Below are positions 1 through 10,476 of a stretch of 64,000 bases of DNA, piece after piece. Both the position numbers and the translations under genes were made by a program. Positions within the stretch are counted from its first letter, which is position 1; every line of letters starts with the position of its first letter. Source of the DNA: Rhizophagus irregularis. Its lineage: Eukaryota; Glomeromycota; Glomeromycetes; Glomerales; Glomeraceae. The stretch covers positions 4,092,001 to 4,156,000 of the forward strand of contig NC_089436.1 in NCBI RefSeq assembly GCF_026210795.1. Reading direction: 5' to 3'. Under the pieces are notes generated by a model. That model was not told the origin of the DNA. It saw only the letters and a program-made list of their open reading frames with translations, and ran no database searches.

Positions 1-569
1 AAACCTCACTTATATTATATCAAACAAAAATTAGAAACTTATGTTGAACGAGAATTCCATTGTTATACAGATGGTTCAGTTAAAGATTTAGGTAAACCTT
101 CTGTAAGTTTAGTTTATGGAACAACATTTTACACACCACAAAAACAATTTATAGATCAATTTTATTCAAGTGGAGAAAATAATATTTCGGTAGTAAAGTC
201 TGAATTATTACCACTTTTAATCAGCCTAATAGTAATGCCGAAACAATTAACAGTTCATATTTTTACAGATAATGATCAAAATTTTTCAACATTCCATAAA
301 TTACAGTCAAAAAATTTTAAAATAACACCAAGACAATATTTTAAAATGATAAATAATGGAATCCTTTGGCAAATAATAATGGAAATAATAGAAATTTTAT
401 CTTTAAATATAACCTTATTTAAAGTACAAGCACATGCCGAAGATATATATAATAATTTTGTTGATCAACAGGTAGCACGTATTCATGATGAGGTAGATCT
501 ACATAGTATTAACATAAGAAACCAACCACTTCAGCTAATACGATATATCCCTAGTTGGAATAATGTTAT
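1..569 (+). pseudogene. LINE-type retrotransposon ORF2, RNase H region (5' partial)
   Basis: The frame is open from base 1 and is cut by the window edge. It reads an RNase H fold: YTDGSV near 64 (first Asp), KSELLPL near 196 (Glu), FTDNDQ near 259 (Asp) and a late AHAEDIYNNFVD segment near 430 resembling the terminal helix. This is the RNase H domain found C-terminal to the reverse transcriptase in many fungal LINEs. The frame runs into the inserted TIR element at 570 and meets a stop at 598-600 inside it. The rest of the protein resumes in frame at 1987. Reverse transcriptase and endonuclease would lie upstream of the window. The family assignment is by recognition of the motif order. Confidence 0.75.
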
Positions 570-1982
570 CAGTCAGCGGTCATTTCAGATCACTTGCTGA
601 TCATTAATTAAAATAATTTTGTGTAACCATAATTGAATATTCCATCATGTAGCTAAAAAAAGAAATTCTTAATACAACGCTTATACAAATTAAGTAAATT
701 AATAGTTCGTCATGTGTATTATAAATTTTCATCATCATTTCCTCTTTAGTAATAATAATTTTTTTTTTTGCATATACAAGAAAGTTCGTCTCAAAAATGA
801 AGTTTTCCTTCAGATGCAACTTAAAAGTAGATGTAAAATACAGTTTAAACGATAAAAATATATGTAATTTTACGAGAAGAAAAAGATTTACTAAGTTGAA
901 AAAGGTAGTTATTTAGGTAGTTTTTGTGTAAACCGCAAAAGTTAATTTTTATAATAAAAAAAAATTTTTTTGATTTCAATAAAACTTTTAGCAAAAGCTT
1001 TTTTTAACCATTAATTAATTTATTTCTAGCCATAATTTGGCGAAACAAACAACTTTTGTTAAGCTTAGAAGGGTGATTATTATACCAGATTTTTTGTTAT
1101 TTATAAATTTTGTTAAAATTTTTTAATTAAGACGCTAATAAGAATTTTTTTTTTTATTAGAATAATATTATTAGGTCTATTTGGGTATCATAAATAATTT
1201 TAAATCGCAAAACTAGTTAAAATATAATGTTTTTTTGTTTATCTATATTAGACCTTTAATGCTTAAATATTGGTATTGTAGTAATCATGTAAATTTTTGT
1301 AATTTATTAAAAAAAAACTTTAAAATTTTTAAATTTTAGTTCATTTAACAAGAAAATAAAGCAAAAATTATTTATTTATAGAAAAATTCAAGTTGGATAT
1401 TAGGTTTGCTTACCTTGTTAAACCATAAATACAAATAGTATAATATGAATAAGTAAAATGTTTTTTTTATATCTAAAGTAACGTTAAAATAAAAGATATT
1501 TATAATATATTTAAAAAAAATAAGCAAAAGAAAAAAGTTAAAAAAGTTTTCTTAATACTTTATTAGATTGCTATATTAAAATAACCATATAATTGACAAC
1601 CTTCACTGACCAGATGCAACTGAATAAAGTGAAGTTTTTGACTTTTAAAAGGTTTAAAAATATTTTTCAAACCTTGAACGAACATGTTTACTATTGTTGG
1701 AAAAAGTGTTACATTGCATAAATATGGTGTTACCTTTGATCTGAAAATTCCGATTTTAACAAAATTTAGGCCGGCATTATGAATCTGGCCGGAATTAAGA
1801 AAAGTTTGGCCAGAATTATAATTTAAAAATTAATGAATTTTAACTAATCAAATTAATTTAGCCGAATTTAAATATTAAATAAATATTATATACCTAAAGA
1901 CTGTATCATATTAAGAATTTTTATTATAATATCATAGTACAAAAAATCTCACCACTAATTTTGCTGAAATGACCAGTGACTG
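570..1982. mobile_element. Non-autonomous TIR DNA element inserted in the LINE
   Basis: The left end CAGTCAGCGGTCATTTCAG (570-588) is an imperfect inverted copy of the right end (about 1963-1982, TGAAATGACCAGTGACTG). The flanks carry TTAT at 566-569 and 1983-1986, a likely 4-bp target duplication. Removing the element plus one TTAT joins the LINE reading frame exactly (gtt at|t att gaa), which fixes the borders. The 1.4-kb interior is AT-rich with no credible gene. Part of it (about 620-950) is clearly similar to 13629-13955, so the window holds a second, diverged relative. The superfamily is uncertain. Confidence 0.75.
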
Positions 1983-2815
1983 TTATTATTGAAAAACCAT
2001 TAAGAAAATTTTTAAGATTAACAACAAATGTCACCAATTTAGAAAAATTCCTAAATCTTAATAGGAATGCGAAATACCGACAACTGGATATAGATATTAA
2101 AAATACTTTTTCTCTTTTAAAAGGAGAAGAAGGATCTTTATATACTACATTTGCTGAAAATAAAATAAGACGAAGGAAAATACAGTTAATGATAGAAGAA
2201 CTTCCCTGTATTCACCAAATCCTAAAAAGTCTGAACAGCCTTTATAAGGATAGATTATGTCCAATATGTGAGAATGAGGAAGAAGACTTTAATCATATAT
2301 GGTTGTGTGTAGACCGATCATTAGATATGTTAACTTTAATATCGTCAACTAAAACAGCATTGAAAGAATCTATATTATCTCATATAGATAACAATGAAAC
2401 GCATATAGATAATCAAGAAATTAATGATCTGGATATATGGGATATAAATATAGATAATAACAAATTTACATTTATAGACTTAATAAAAGGCTTTATCCCA
2501 AAAAATTTGTCACATTTTATAGATCGTTTCAGCAAACAAAAGAAATTAACATCAAAAATTTTATACTAATTTAGAATGAAAATGGGTCATCATATTTTCC
2601 ATGAATATTGGTTGAAACGTTGTCAAGAAATGGAGAAAAAAGACAAAGATTTAGGAATCAATAAAAATCTAAAGAAAAGGCATTATGGTGTTGATTGTTT
2701 ATATAGATTAAGACAACAGTCAACAATTAATAAATATGAAGATTTAATAGGAATTAGGAACAATATACATTATGGTAGTGATATATTAGGATACTACGAT
2801 AGTTGTACTCCTTAA
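1983..2815 (+). pseudogene. LINE ORF2, C-terminal part (zinc-knuckle region)
   Basis: This continues the frame interrupted at 569. It contains a Cys/His knuckle with spacing C-x2-C...H-x4-C (CPICENEEEDFNHIWLC, about 2260-2310), typical of the region after RNase H in LINE proteins of these fungi. An in-frame TAA at 2567-2569 breaks the frame, which then continues unchanged to the natural-looking stop at 2813-2815. The copy is dead through at least one nonsense codon and one insertion. Confidence 0.7.
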
Positions 2816-3114
2816 AATAGTATTGTTACAGAATTTATTGTATTTTATTAATTTATTTTATTTGGTGCCTTTCAATTACAGTACTATTTAAGGTGGGTCT
2901 GGCCTTTTTTCTGCGAGAAAACTGGATGGATTTGAGGGTGTAGCTAGTGATTCAACTCACGTTTGCTTATCCTGATTGCATGCCCTTTGTCGTAGATCTT
3001 AGTGTAGCTAATTTCTATTAATTTTGTAGTATTGTAATTTTTATTTTTATTTGTATTTTATATCTTATTTAATAAAGTTAACGTTGTGTACATCTTAAAA
3101 AAAAAAAAAAAAAA
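2816..3114 (+). other. LINE 3' UTR with AATAAA and poly-A tail
   Basis: An untranslated stretch with an AATAAA signal at 3071-3076 ends in a pure run of 18 A (3097-3114). This is the retrotransposed 3' end and sets the strand of the LINE as plus. The 5' target duplication cannot be checked because the 5' end is outside the window. Confidence 0.7.
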
Positions 3115-3294
3115 TATTCAGTATCTGATTCAGATTCAGACTCTGATTCAGATACTGATTCTGAAGAGGCCTGTAATTTTTTTTACGAATTAAAGTTATT
3201 TTATAGAAAAAAAAAAAATTTGTAGATCACCCAGTGACTAATGGGAAATGCGGCTGATTTGGAAAAATTTGTAGATCAGCATATTTACCGATGG
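3115..3294. repeat. Short near-palindromic GATTCA repeat and hAT target site
   Basis: Bases 3119-3157 form a near-perfect inverted repeat built from GATTCA/TGATTC words, between CAGTATCTGA and TCAGATACTG. In one frame it reads alternating Ser-Asp. A motif TTTGTAGATCA occurs twice shortly after it. The last 8 bases (3287-3294) are the left copy of the hAT target duplication. Confidence 0.5.
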
Positions 3295-3637
3295 TAGAGC
3301 TGTGACCCGTTACCCATTTACTCGGATACGGTATACCCAGATAATTGTGAATATCCGGGTCATAAAATTGCAAATGGCTAAAAATGGGTAATACCCGTTT
3401 TGTATCCATTTTATATTTAGAAGAGTTGATCCGGATATGATCCGGGTAATTTATATTTGATTGATAAATAAAAAAATTGAATTATTCTATTATTAAATAC
3501 AGTAAATGAAATGTGCGATTCTGTACGATCTTATCATTCTTATGATCTTCATAGTGTAACTGTGTAACAAATAAATGAAATAATATTTAAATCATTCGAT
3601 CACCACCTTTTTTTTTTAAAAAAAAAATTTATTTGTA

Positions 3638-6601
3638 TTGATTATGGCTTGTAATAATAAAAAATGGAAAGAAATTATTAATAATGAATATGAATTTAAC
3701 GATAATGCAGAAGAAAGCAGTGCAGCTGCTGCACAAAGACAAAACACTGATCAATCACCTGCCAAAAAGGCTAAAATTAAGCAAAATACTAAATCACGAA
3801 CCAGTTGGGTTTGGAATTATTTTGAAATTAACAATGATAATGCAGAAAGTATATTTGCTCAATGTAAAGTTATTGAAGATGGTGAAATGGAATGTAGAGT
3901 AAAAATTCTTCATACTGGATCAACTGGTAATTTGATTAAACATCTAGCCTAGGAATGGCAATGGTTACGGTCATAACCGGTCATGACCGGTTAATAACTG
4001 TGACCGATATCAGCTGGTCAAAGGCTCTGACCGACCGTTTAACCAACCGTTCAACCGATCGTTAACCGACCATTTAACCAACCCTATTCATTTAACACTT
4101 TTTTTATGAGCTGAATCAATAAAAAAAGTTGTATAATGCTTTTGTTAGCAGATTTAATCAAAAAAAAAAAACTTTTTACCATTTTTTCTTAATTAAATTC
4201 ACTAAAAAAATGGTTAAACGGTTGGTTAAACGGTCAGAAAAATGGTCAGCAAAAACGGTCAGTCGGTCAAAGACCCATAACCAGTTATGACCGACCGATA
4301 ACTAACCGTGACCGACCGTTGCCATCCCTAATCTAGCCCGTAAACATACTTTAACAAAAAATTCATCTGCCCCATCTGAAAATAAGGTACTGTATCTTTT
4401 GTTTTACAATTATAGATTTTAAGGTTTAACTAATAAAATGTTGAATAATCATAAATATAGGGCAAATTAAAGCAAGTAAAGATCACAACTATGGTCAAAT
4501 CTGCTAATCCTGGAGCATATTCTAATAAAGTACAAGCACGCTATCATCAAGAAGTTTTAGACTATATTTTAGAAGATATACAGCCTATTAGTTGTGTAAA
4601 AAAGTCTGGTTTTAACAAATTACTTAATTTTTTTGATTCGTGTGTTACTTTACCTTCTGATCATAAAATTCATGAAATGTTAGCAAAATCTTACAACTAT
4701 ACTTATCGGGAATTACATGATTTAATTAAAAAGGAAGCTAAATCTGTTGCCTTGACTGCAGATTGCTGGTCTTCAAGAAGTCGCCATCCTTATATTGGTG
4801 CTACTGCAACTTGGTGTGACTCAGATTTTGATATTAAAGAAGTTCTTTTTTTTTTATCTATTGAATAATTTGATCATCCACATACAAGTGAGAAAGTTAA
4901 GGTTAAGATGGAAAAATATTTTCGTGATTGGAATTTAGAACCAAAATTTATAACAATAACCTGTGATAATGGGTCTAATATGGTTGGAGCAATAGATGTG
5001 ATGTCAAACGCAACTAGGATTCCATGTGTTGCTCATACATTACAATTAGCCGTTGGAAAATGCTTAAAGCCATGTCTTAAACTTATTGCTCGTGTAAATG
5101 CATTAATTCATTTTTTTTCTGGTTCACCTAAACAAACACAGCGACTGGAAAAGGCACAAAAAGGGATTGGAAAAGCACAAAAAGTTTTAAAAGTGAAAAC
5201 AGATGTTGTTACGCGTTGGAACTCAACATTTTATGCATGGGAGCGTCTTTTAAAATTGCGACTTGCAATTGCAACAGTAAAAAATCAATTGGATGTTAGT
5301 TCACTTTCAACAGACATTGATGATAGAAGAAGACTTAATTCTATTATGTTAACAAATGAGGAATGGAGTTTTATGAAATCTCTTTTAAATATTTTACAAC
5401 CTGTTGAAGAAGTAACGCGAAAACTTAGGTAAATTTTTGTTTTTAACTTTTATATATATTTTATGAATATATTTGTAACACATTATTAATATTGGACTTT
5501 TTAATTATAGTGGTAGTAATTATGTAACATTAAGTCTTGTATATCCAACTCTAGCATTGCTTTTAAAATGAATTCATACTGGTGTTGATTTTGGGTTAGA
5601 TGATCTTGAAAATATTAACTACAACAATGAAGATACTGTTTTTGAAGCTTTATGGAATGAAAGTGATGATGAGGATGATTTTGAAGTTGAATATGAATTC
5701 TATACTGATACAAATGGCCGACGTCGTAAAAAAAAGAAACCAATCGATATATCAAGTCCATTTGATCCAACAGGAGTTGAAATAAAAGTGAGAAAAATAT
5801 TATATAAGGCCATTAAACATTATTGGTCAGTTCGGAAGATGTAAGTAATTATTATAATATAATTTTTTTGAAAATATTTATAATTTTAAATTCTTTTATT
5901 ACACTAATTACAGATTGGACTTATGGCGAGCCTATTAGATCCAAGATGGAAAAATCTTTCATTTGCAACGCAAGAAGAAATTAAAAGAGTGCATGTATGT
6001 ATTATTGCGTAAAGAGTGTGAAATAATAAAATTACAAGAATCATTAGAAAGAAGCTTAAATAACAATGCACAAGAAGAGGAACTTGACGAATTTGTACAA
6101 GAAGACAGTGATGATTGTACTATTGATTCTGAATTTAATGATACCTTAGAAGAACATGATGATGAATGGGGAAGTAATGAAAGTGACCATTATGAAGAAG
6201 AGGATGAAAATGTGGAGGAAGAGAAAAATAAGGAAGAGGAGGAAGTAGTAAATGAATATAGAAGTATTTTTGAAAGTATTCAATCTCATAAGGAAATAAT
6301 GTTAATATTGAAATCTCTAATTTTCTTGCACGTCCACCTGTTTTAGATCTTGATACAAATCCATTTGAATGGTGGAAAAATCATAAAATGGAATTTCCAG
6401 TAATTGCCCATCTTGCACGAAAATATCTTATAATACCTGCAACTTCTGTACCAAGCGAAAGGTTATTTTCAGACGCAGGCAATCATATTACTAATAAAAG
6501 AGGGAGTATGGAGCCAAACACATTGAAAAAATCCTCTTTTTAAGGCGAAACAAGCAGGTGATTAATATTCACCTTCCAGATGGTAAGAATAAACATTATA
6601 A
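3638..6601 (+). pseudogene. hAT transposase (BED finger, RNase H-like core, hAT dimerisation domain)
   Basis: Exon 1 (3638-3949 plus 4339-4386) encodes a BED-type finger ending ...TGNLIKHLA and, after the nested insertion, RKHTL. An intron at 4387-4460 follows. The core is at 4461-5429, with ALTADCWSSRSRHPYIG and a CDNGSNM segment. Another intron lies at about 5431-5509. The last part carries the dimerisation domain NPFEWWK...IPATSVPSERLFS near 6360-6465. The copy is dead: the nested element introduces a stop at 3950-3952; nonsense codons lie at 4866-4868 and 5569-5571; and frameshifts occur near 5840-5914, 5990, 6300 and 6530. Apart from these the motif order is complete, so the copy may have been autonomous in the past. 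Confidence 0.85.
3950..4330. mobile_element. Nested hAT-type MITE (381 bp)
   Basis: Ends TAGGAATGGCAATGGT (left) and its inverted counterpart (right, reading TAGGGATGGCAACGGT on the other strand) bound a 381-bp element. The subterminal halves are full of inverted GGTTAAACGGT / ACCGACCGT words. Identical 8-bp duplications ATCTAGCC flank it (3942-3949 and 4331-4338). It interrupts the BED finger exon of the host hAT transposase, and removing it with one duplication restores that frame. It has no coding capacity and was presumably mobilised in trans. Confidence 0.92.
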
Positions 6602-7049
6602 ATCTTTTTTTCCACATAAAAATTACTAATTTTACTAATATTTCAATTATTAATTAAGGTTACTAATTGAATAAATTGAATTAAACAACTATTAAAATAG
6701 TGGGTAGATAGAGATCAATTTTTTTTGCTTTATTTGAAGTAAAATTGTATTGCTTTCAAATTACAATAATAAAAATATGTTGCACTAAATTTTATAAATC
6801 CATAAATGGTTATAAAAAAAATATTATTTACCCGAGTATACCCGGATATTACTCGGGTCATATATGGTAAAGTGCTAAACGGGTAACCATATTTTTTATT
6901 TAGGTATAATCCGGATACTGAAATTCTGACGGGTCACAGCTCTAACCGATGGACTAATTTGTTTTTTGCCAATTTTTTTTATTTTAAACTATAATAGTGT
7001 TCTAATTAGTTTATTAATCTAAATAACTATACTAAATCTGAAAATTAAT

Positions 7050-7430
7050 TTACCATTACAAGTTTAAACTTGTGACTTTGAAAATAAAAAAAATTGACCT
7101 AAACAAAACAACATTGGTAAATAACATTTTGACAATCACCCGTTTAACAATATTATTTTTTTTTTCTTTGAATATTATTAATCAAGCCACTTCTTTTTTG
7201 CCATTTTAGGTTTATTCTTGTAGCTTTGAAATAAATGGAATTGGTCTAAACAAAACAACACTGGTAAATAACATGATTGTGACAATCATATATTAAAAAA
7301 TATTATTTTTTCTTTTCTTTAAATATTACTAATCAAGCCACTTTTTTTTCTACCATTTTAGATTTATTCTTGTGGCTTTTAAATAAAAAAAATAACTGAA
7401 ATAGAACAATACTAATAGATCAAATTGAAA
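7050..7430. repeat. Imperfect tandem repeat, ~150-bp period, 2.5 copies
   Basis: Three copies start at the CCATTAC/CCATTTTAG words near 7052, 7201 and 7353. They share AAACAAAACAAC, GGTAAATAACAT, GACAATCA and AATCAAGCCACTT blocks. No coding potential is seen. Confidence 0.65.
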
Positions 7431-8051
7431 ATTTAATAAATGTCTCGATAAATATCTAATTATTTATTACAAATCATTAACAAAATATTCATTCTTTTTT
7501 TATTAACTAAAAACAATTCATCTTGGGAATAAAATGATCTTTAATCAATTAGATAGTATAATAGTTCAAATAAACTAATGTCACCATATTTATTACTGAT
7601 TAATAACAACTTTTCCGATTTTAATAATCAATTGTTAACCAGGTTTTGGCGAATTTTTCTAAAAATCTAACGAGTAACTTTATATTTGCCCCAGTCACTT
7701 ATGCTTTAAACAATATATCTGGTGGTGATGAAGTCACCACATATCAACCTAATCTAGTTTTATATAAAAATGAATGATAATCATTTCATTGGCGCTTAAT
7801 AATTACCTAAGATGAAATGATTAAAATGATTAACCAGTTACTGCAATTTTGTAATAATTGATCCACATTCTGGTTTGTTTGTCACATATGCAATGTACTT
7901 GTAAATTGTGATCACCATTTTTACACAATATATTTTGCATAAATATTGTTACCATATTTATTTATACTAATAAAGGTGCTCAATAATAAAAAAAAAAGAA
8001 AAAAAGATATTTACTTTATTTTTTCCAATTAAAGATAATTTTGATATAATA
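7431..8051. other. Upstream region of kinase gene 1
   Basis: AT-rich sequence with no gene. A short imperfect inverted repeat GGTGGTGATGAAGTCACCAC lies at 7720-7739. The presumed promoter of the kinase lies here, but no box can be assigned with confidence. Confidence 0.3.
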
Positions 8052-10476
8052 ATGGACCAACGTATTGAAGGTATACCAAACAATCTGAAATATTAAGTTT
8101 TTGTTTATAAACAATTTATCTATAATTCAACTAATTTTATTCTTAATTTAAATAACTAGATTGTAAGTAATATATATATAATTTACAATAATTACTTTTA
8201 TATTATTTTTATATCTAACTAATTAATAATTAATAATACTACAGGGTGTAAGTTATATGATATCTATATTTATATTATTTGTACAATCCAATCTAACCAA
8301 TTTCTTTATTTAAAAAATTATTAAATAAAATAGGGAGTAAGTTATTTATTTAATTCTATTATTACTTATTGTTATAATATTTACATATAAAAACTATCTA
8401 ATTTCTTTATTTATTTAATAGTTGGTAAGTTATTTATTTAATTCTATTATTACTTATTGTTATAATATTTACATATAATTTAAACTATTCTAATTTCTTT
8501 ATTTATTTAATAGTTGGTAAGTTATTTATTTAATTCTATTATTACTTATTGTTATAATATTTACATATAATTTAAACTATCTAATTTCTTTATTTATTTA
8601 ATAGATCGTAAGTTATAAGTTATTTATTTAATTCTATTATTACTTATTGTTATAATATTTACATATAATTTAAACTATCTAATTTCTTTATTTAAAAAAT
8701 TATTAAATAATATAGGGTGTAAGTTATTTATTTAATTCTATTATTACTTATTGTTATAATATTTACATATAATTTAAACTATCTAATTTCTCTATTTAAA
8801 AAATTATCTATTATCTAGCTTGTAAGTATCTCTATTGTTCTATTGTTATATATTTTATATAATATTTATTTGTTAATTTAATTCTTTCATTTAAAATATC
8901 TGTTACTTTAGTTGGTAAGTTGTAAATTATAGATTATTATATTGTATTTAACCAAAAGCTAAGACTTATATACATTAAATTCCTATTTAAATTTTAGAGT
9001 AAGTAATAATTTATTTTTGTGTAAATTATAATACAATCTATAATATAATAATTTTAATTATTTAAATTTATAGATTTGGAAAAAGTGGAAATGCAATTAT
9101 AGATGATTTTATTCTTAAAAAAGTATTACAATGGATTCCTTATGACAAATTTAAAGAGGTTGAACATCTTAGTGAAGGGGGATTTGGTACTATATACAGA
9201 GCTATTTGGTTAAAGAATAATGAAGATAATGAAGATGAAGAATCTGATAAAGAGGATGAAGAAGTAATTCTTAAATGTCCCAAGAATTTAAATGAAGATT
9301 TAAATGAATTTTTAAAAGAAGTATGATAGTATATTATTTTCTATTTTTAATTTAAATTAAAATTTATCTATATTAATAATAATTATTATCTTTTATAGTG
9401 GGAATATCATACAAGTGTTTTAACTTCAAATGATATTATAAATGTTTATGAACTCACAAAAGAGCCAAATACTTCAAAATATATGGTAGTAATGGAGTAT
9501 GCAAATAAAGGTAATTTAAGAGAAAATTTAACAACAATAGTCGAAAATAATTGGAATCAAAAATTATATATGTTGTACGAAATTATTTCTGGACTTAGTA
9601 AGATACATGGAAAAAATCTCATTCATTGTGATTTTCATGATGGTAATATTTTAAATCATAATGATAAGAATGAGGATAAAATTTATATTTGTGATTTAGG
9701 ATTATGTCAACCTGTAAAATCGTTTTTGAAAAAGTATGATATTTATGGTGTTATACCATTTATGGCTCCTGAGGTTTTAAGAGGCAAATCTTATACTCCA
9801 GCTAGTGATATATATAGTTTTTCTATGATTATGTGGGAACTTACATCTGGGATACCACCATTTAATGATAGAGCACATGATATTCAACTTAGTTTAGGTA
9901 TTTGTAAAGGTGAACGACCTGAAATTATTGAAAATACTCCACAATGTTATGTAGATTTAATGAAAAGATGTTGGAATGAAGATCCATTAAAAAGACCATC
10001 TTCTAAAGAAGTATTAGAAATTATTAAAAAATGGATTTTCCATTCTTATAATAATGAAGCCAGTGAAGAATTACAAAGCAACATTATGGAATTTATAAAT
10101 GCACCAATTGGGCGTAACAATCTTTCTACTAAATCTCACCCTAAAGCATGTTATACAAGTCGCTTACTTGATTTTACTAGTAAAAAATTGAATGAAATTC
10201 TTGAAAGTGAAAATTCACAAGCATATCGTGCAAGTCATTCAGATTTGAATGATTGTTTGATTAATGATGATAGGTCATTAGGTATATACTATAATATATA
10301 AAAATTAATCTTGCAAATTATTTATATGAAATTAATTAATTCATTTAATTATTAAAACAGATAAGAATACTAGTAAAAAGTTGAATGAAAGTCTTGAAAG
10401 TGAAGATTCACATGCTACTAGTTTAAAAGCAAATGAAGTGCTAGTAAGTGAAGATATGAGTGATTATATAATTTAG
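8052..10476 (+). CDS. TKL-type protein kinase 1, with 3-nt micro-exon array
   Basis: Model: exon 8052-8070 (MDQRIE + G), nine 3-nt exons and one 1-nt exon (8998), exon 9074-9320, exon 9399-10281, exon 10361-10476. It totals 1293 nt = 430 residues with no stop. Kinase marks: Gly loop SEGGFGTIYRAIW, Lys in VILK, catalytic loop LIHCDFHDGN (Cys in place of the usual Arg of HRD; Asp and Asn kept), DLG for DFG, MAPEVLRG, and the C-lobe W...RP motif. The C-terminal tail holds SRLLDFTSKKLNE. Exon 9074-9320 has no in-frame Met before the Gly loop, so translation must start upstream, which needs the array region to be spliced. A read-through of the last intron would stop at 10299-10301. The protein is probably a cytosolic Ser/Thr or dual-specificity kinase; substrates are unknown. 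Confidence 0.8.
8071..9073 (+). repeat. Short intron/micro-exon array in kinase 1 (9 three-nt units + 1 one-nt unit)
   Basis: Between donor gtatac at 8071 and acceptor tag at 9071-9073 lie candidate exons bounded by AG and GTAAG: att 8160, ggt 8245, gga 8334, ttg 8422, ttg 8514, atc 8605, ggt 8716, ctt 8819, ttg 8912, and a single a at 8998. The intron bodies are 80-110 nt and similar to each other. Read from the phase-1 upstream exon these give D-W-W-I-V-D-R-S-F-E and then FGKSGN of the kinase exon. The last residues align with NFKNWTSGN of the kinase pseudogene at 52433, which has no array. The splice signals are seen directly; inclusion in mRNA is inferred. Confidence 0.75.

Larger units (their letters stand above)
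3295..6944 (+). mobile_element. hAT-superfamily DNA transposon, decayed, full length
   Basis: The ends are TAGAGCTGTGACCCGT (3295-3310) and its inverted copy ending at 6944, followed by further subterminal repeats of CCGGATA and CCCGGGT-like words. The element is flanked by identical 8-bp copies ACCGATGG (3287-3294 and 6945-6952), the hAT signature. At 3650 bp it is a normal autonomous hAT length. It carries a transposase gene on the plus strand and a nested TIR element at 3950-4330. Confidence 0.92.
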
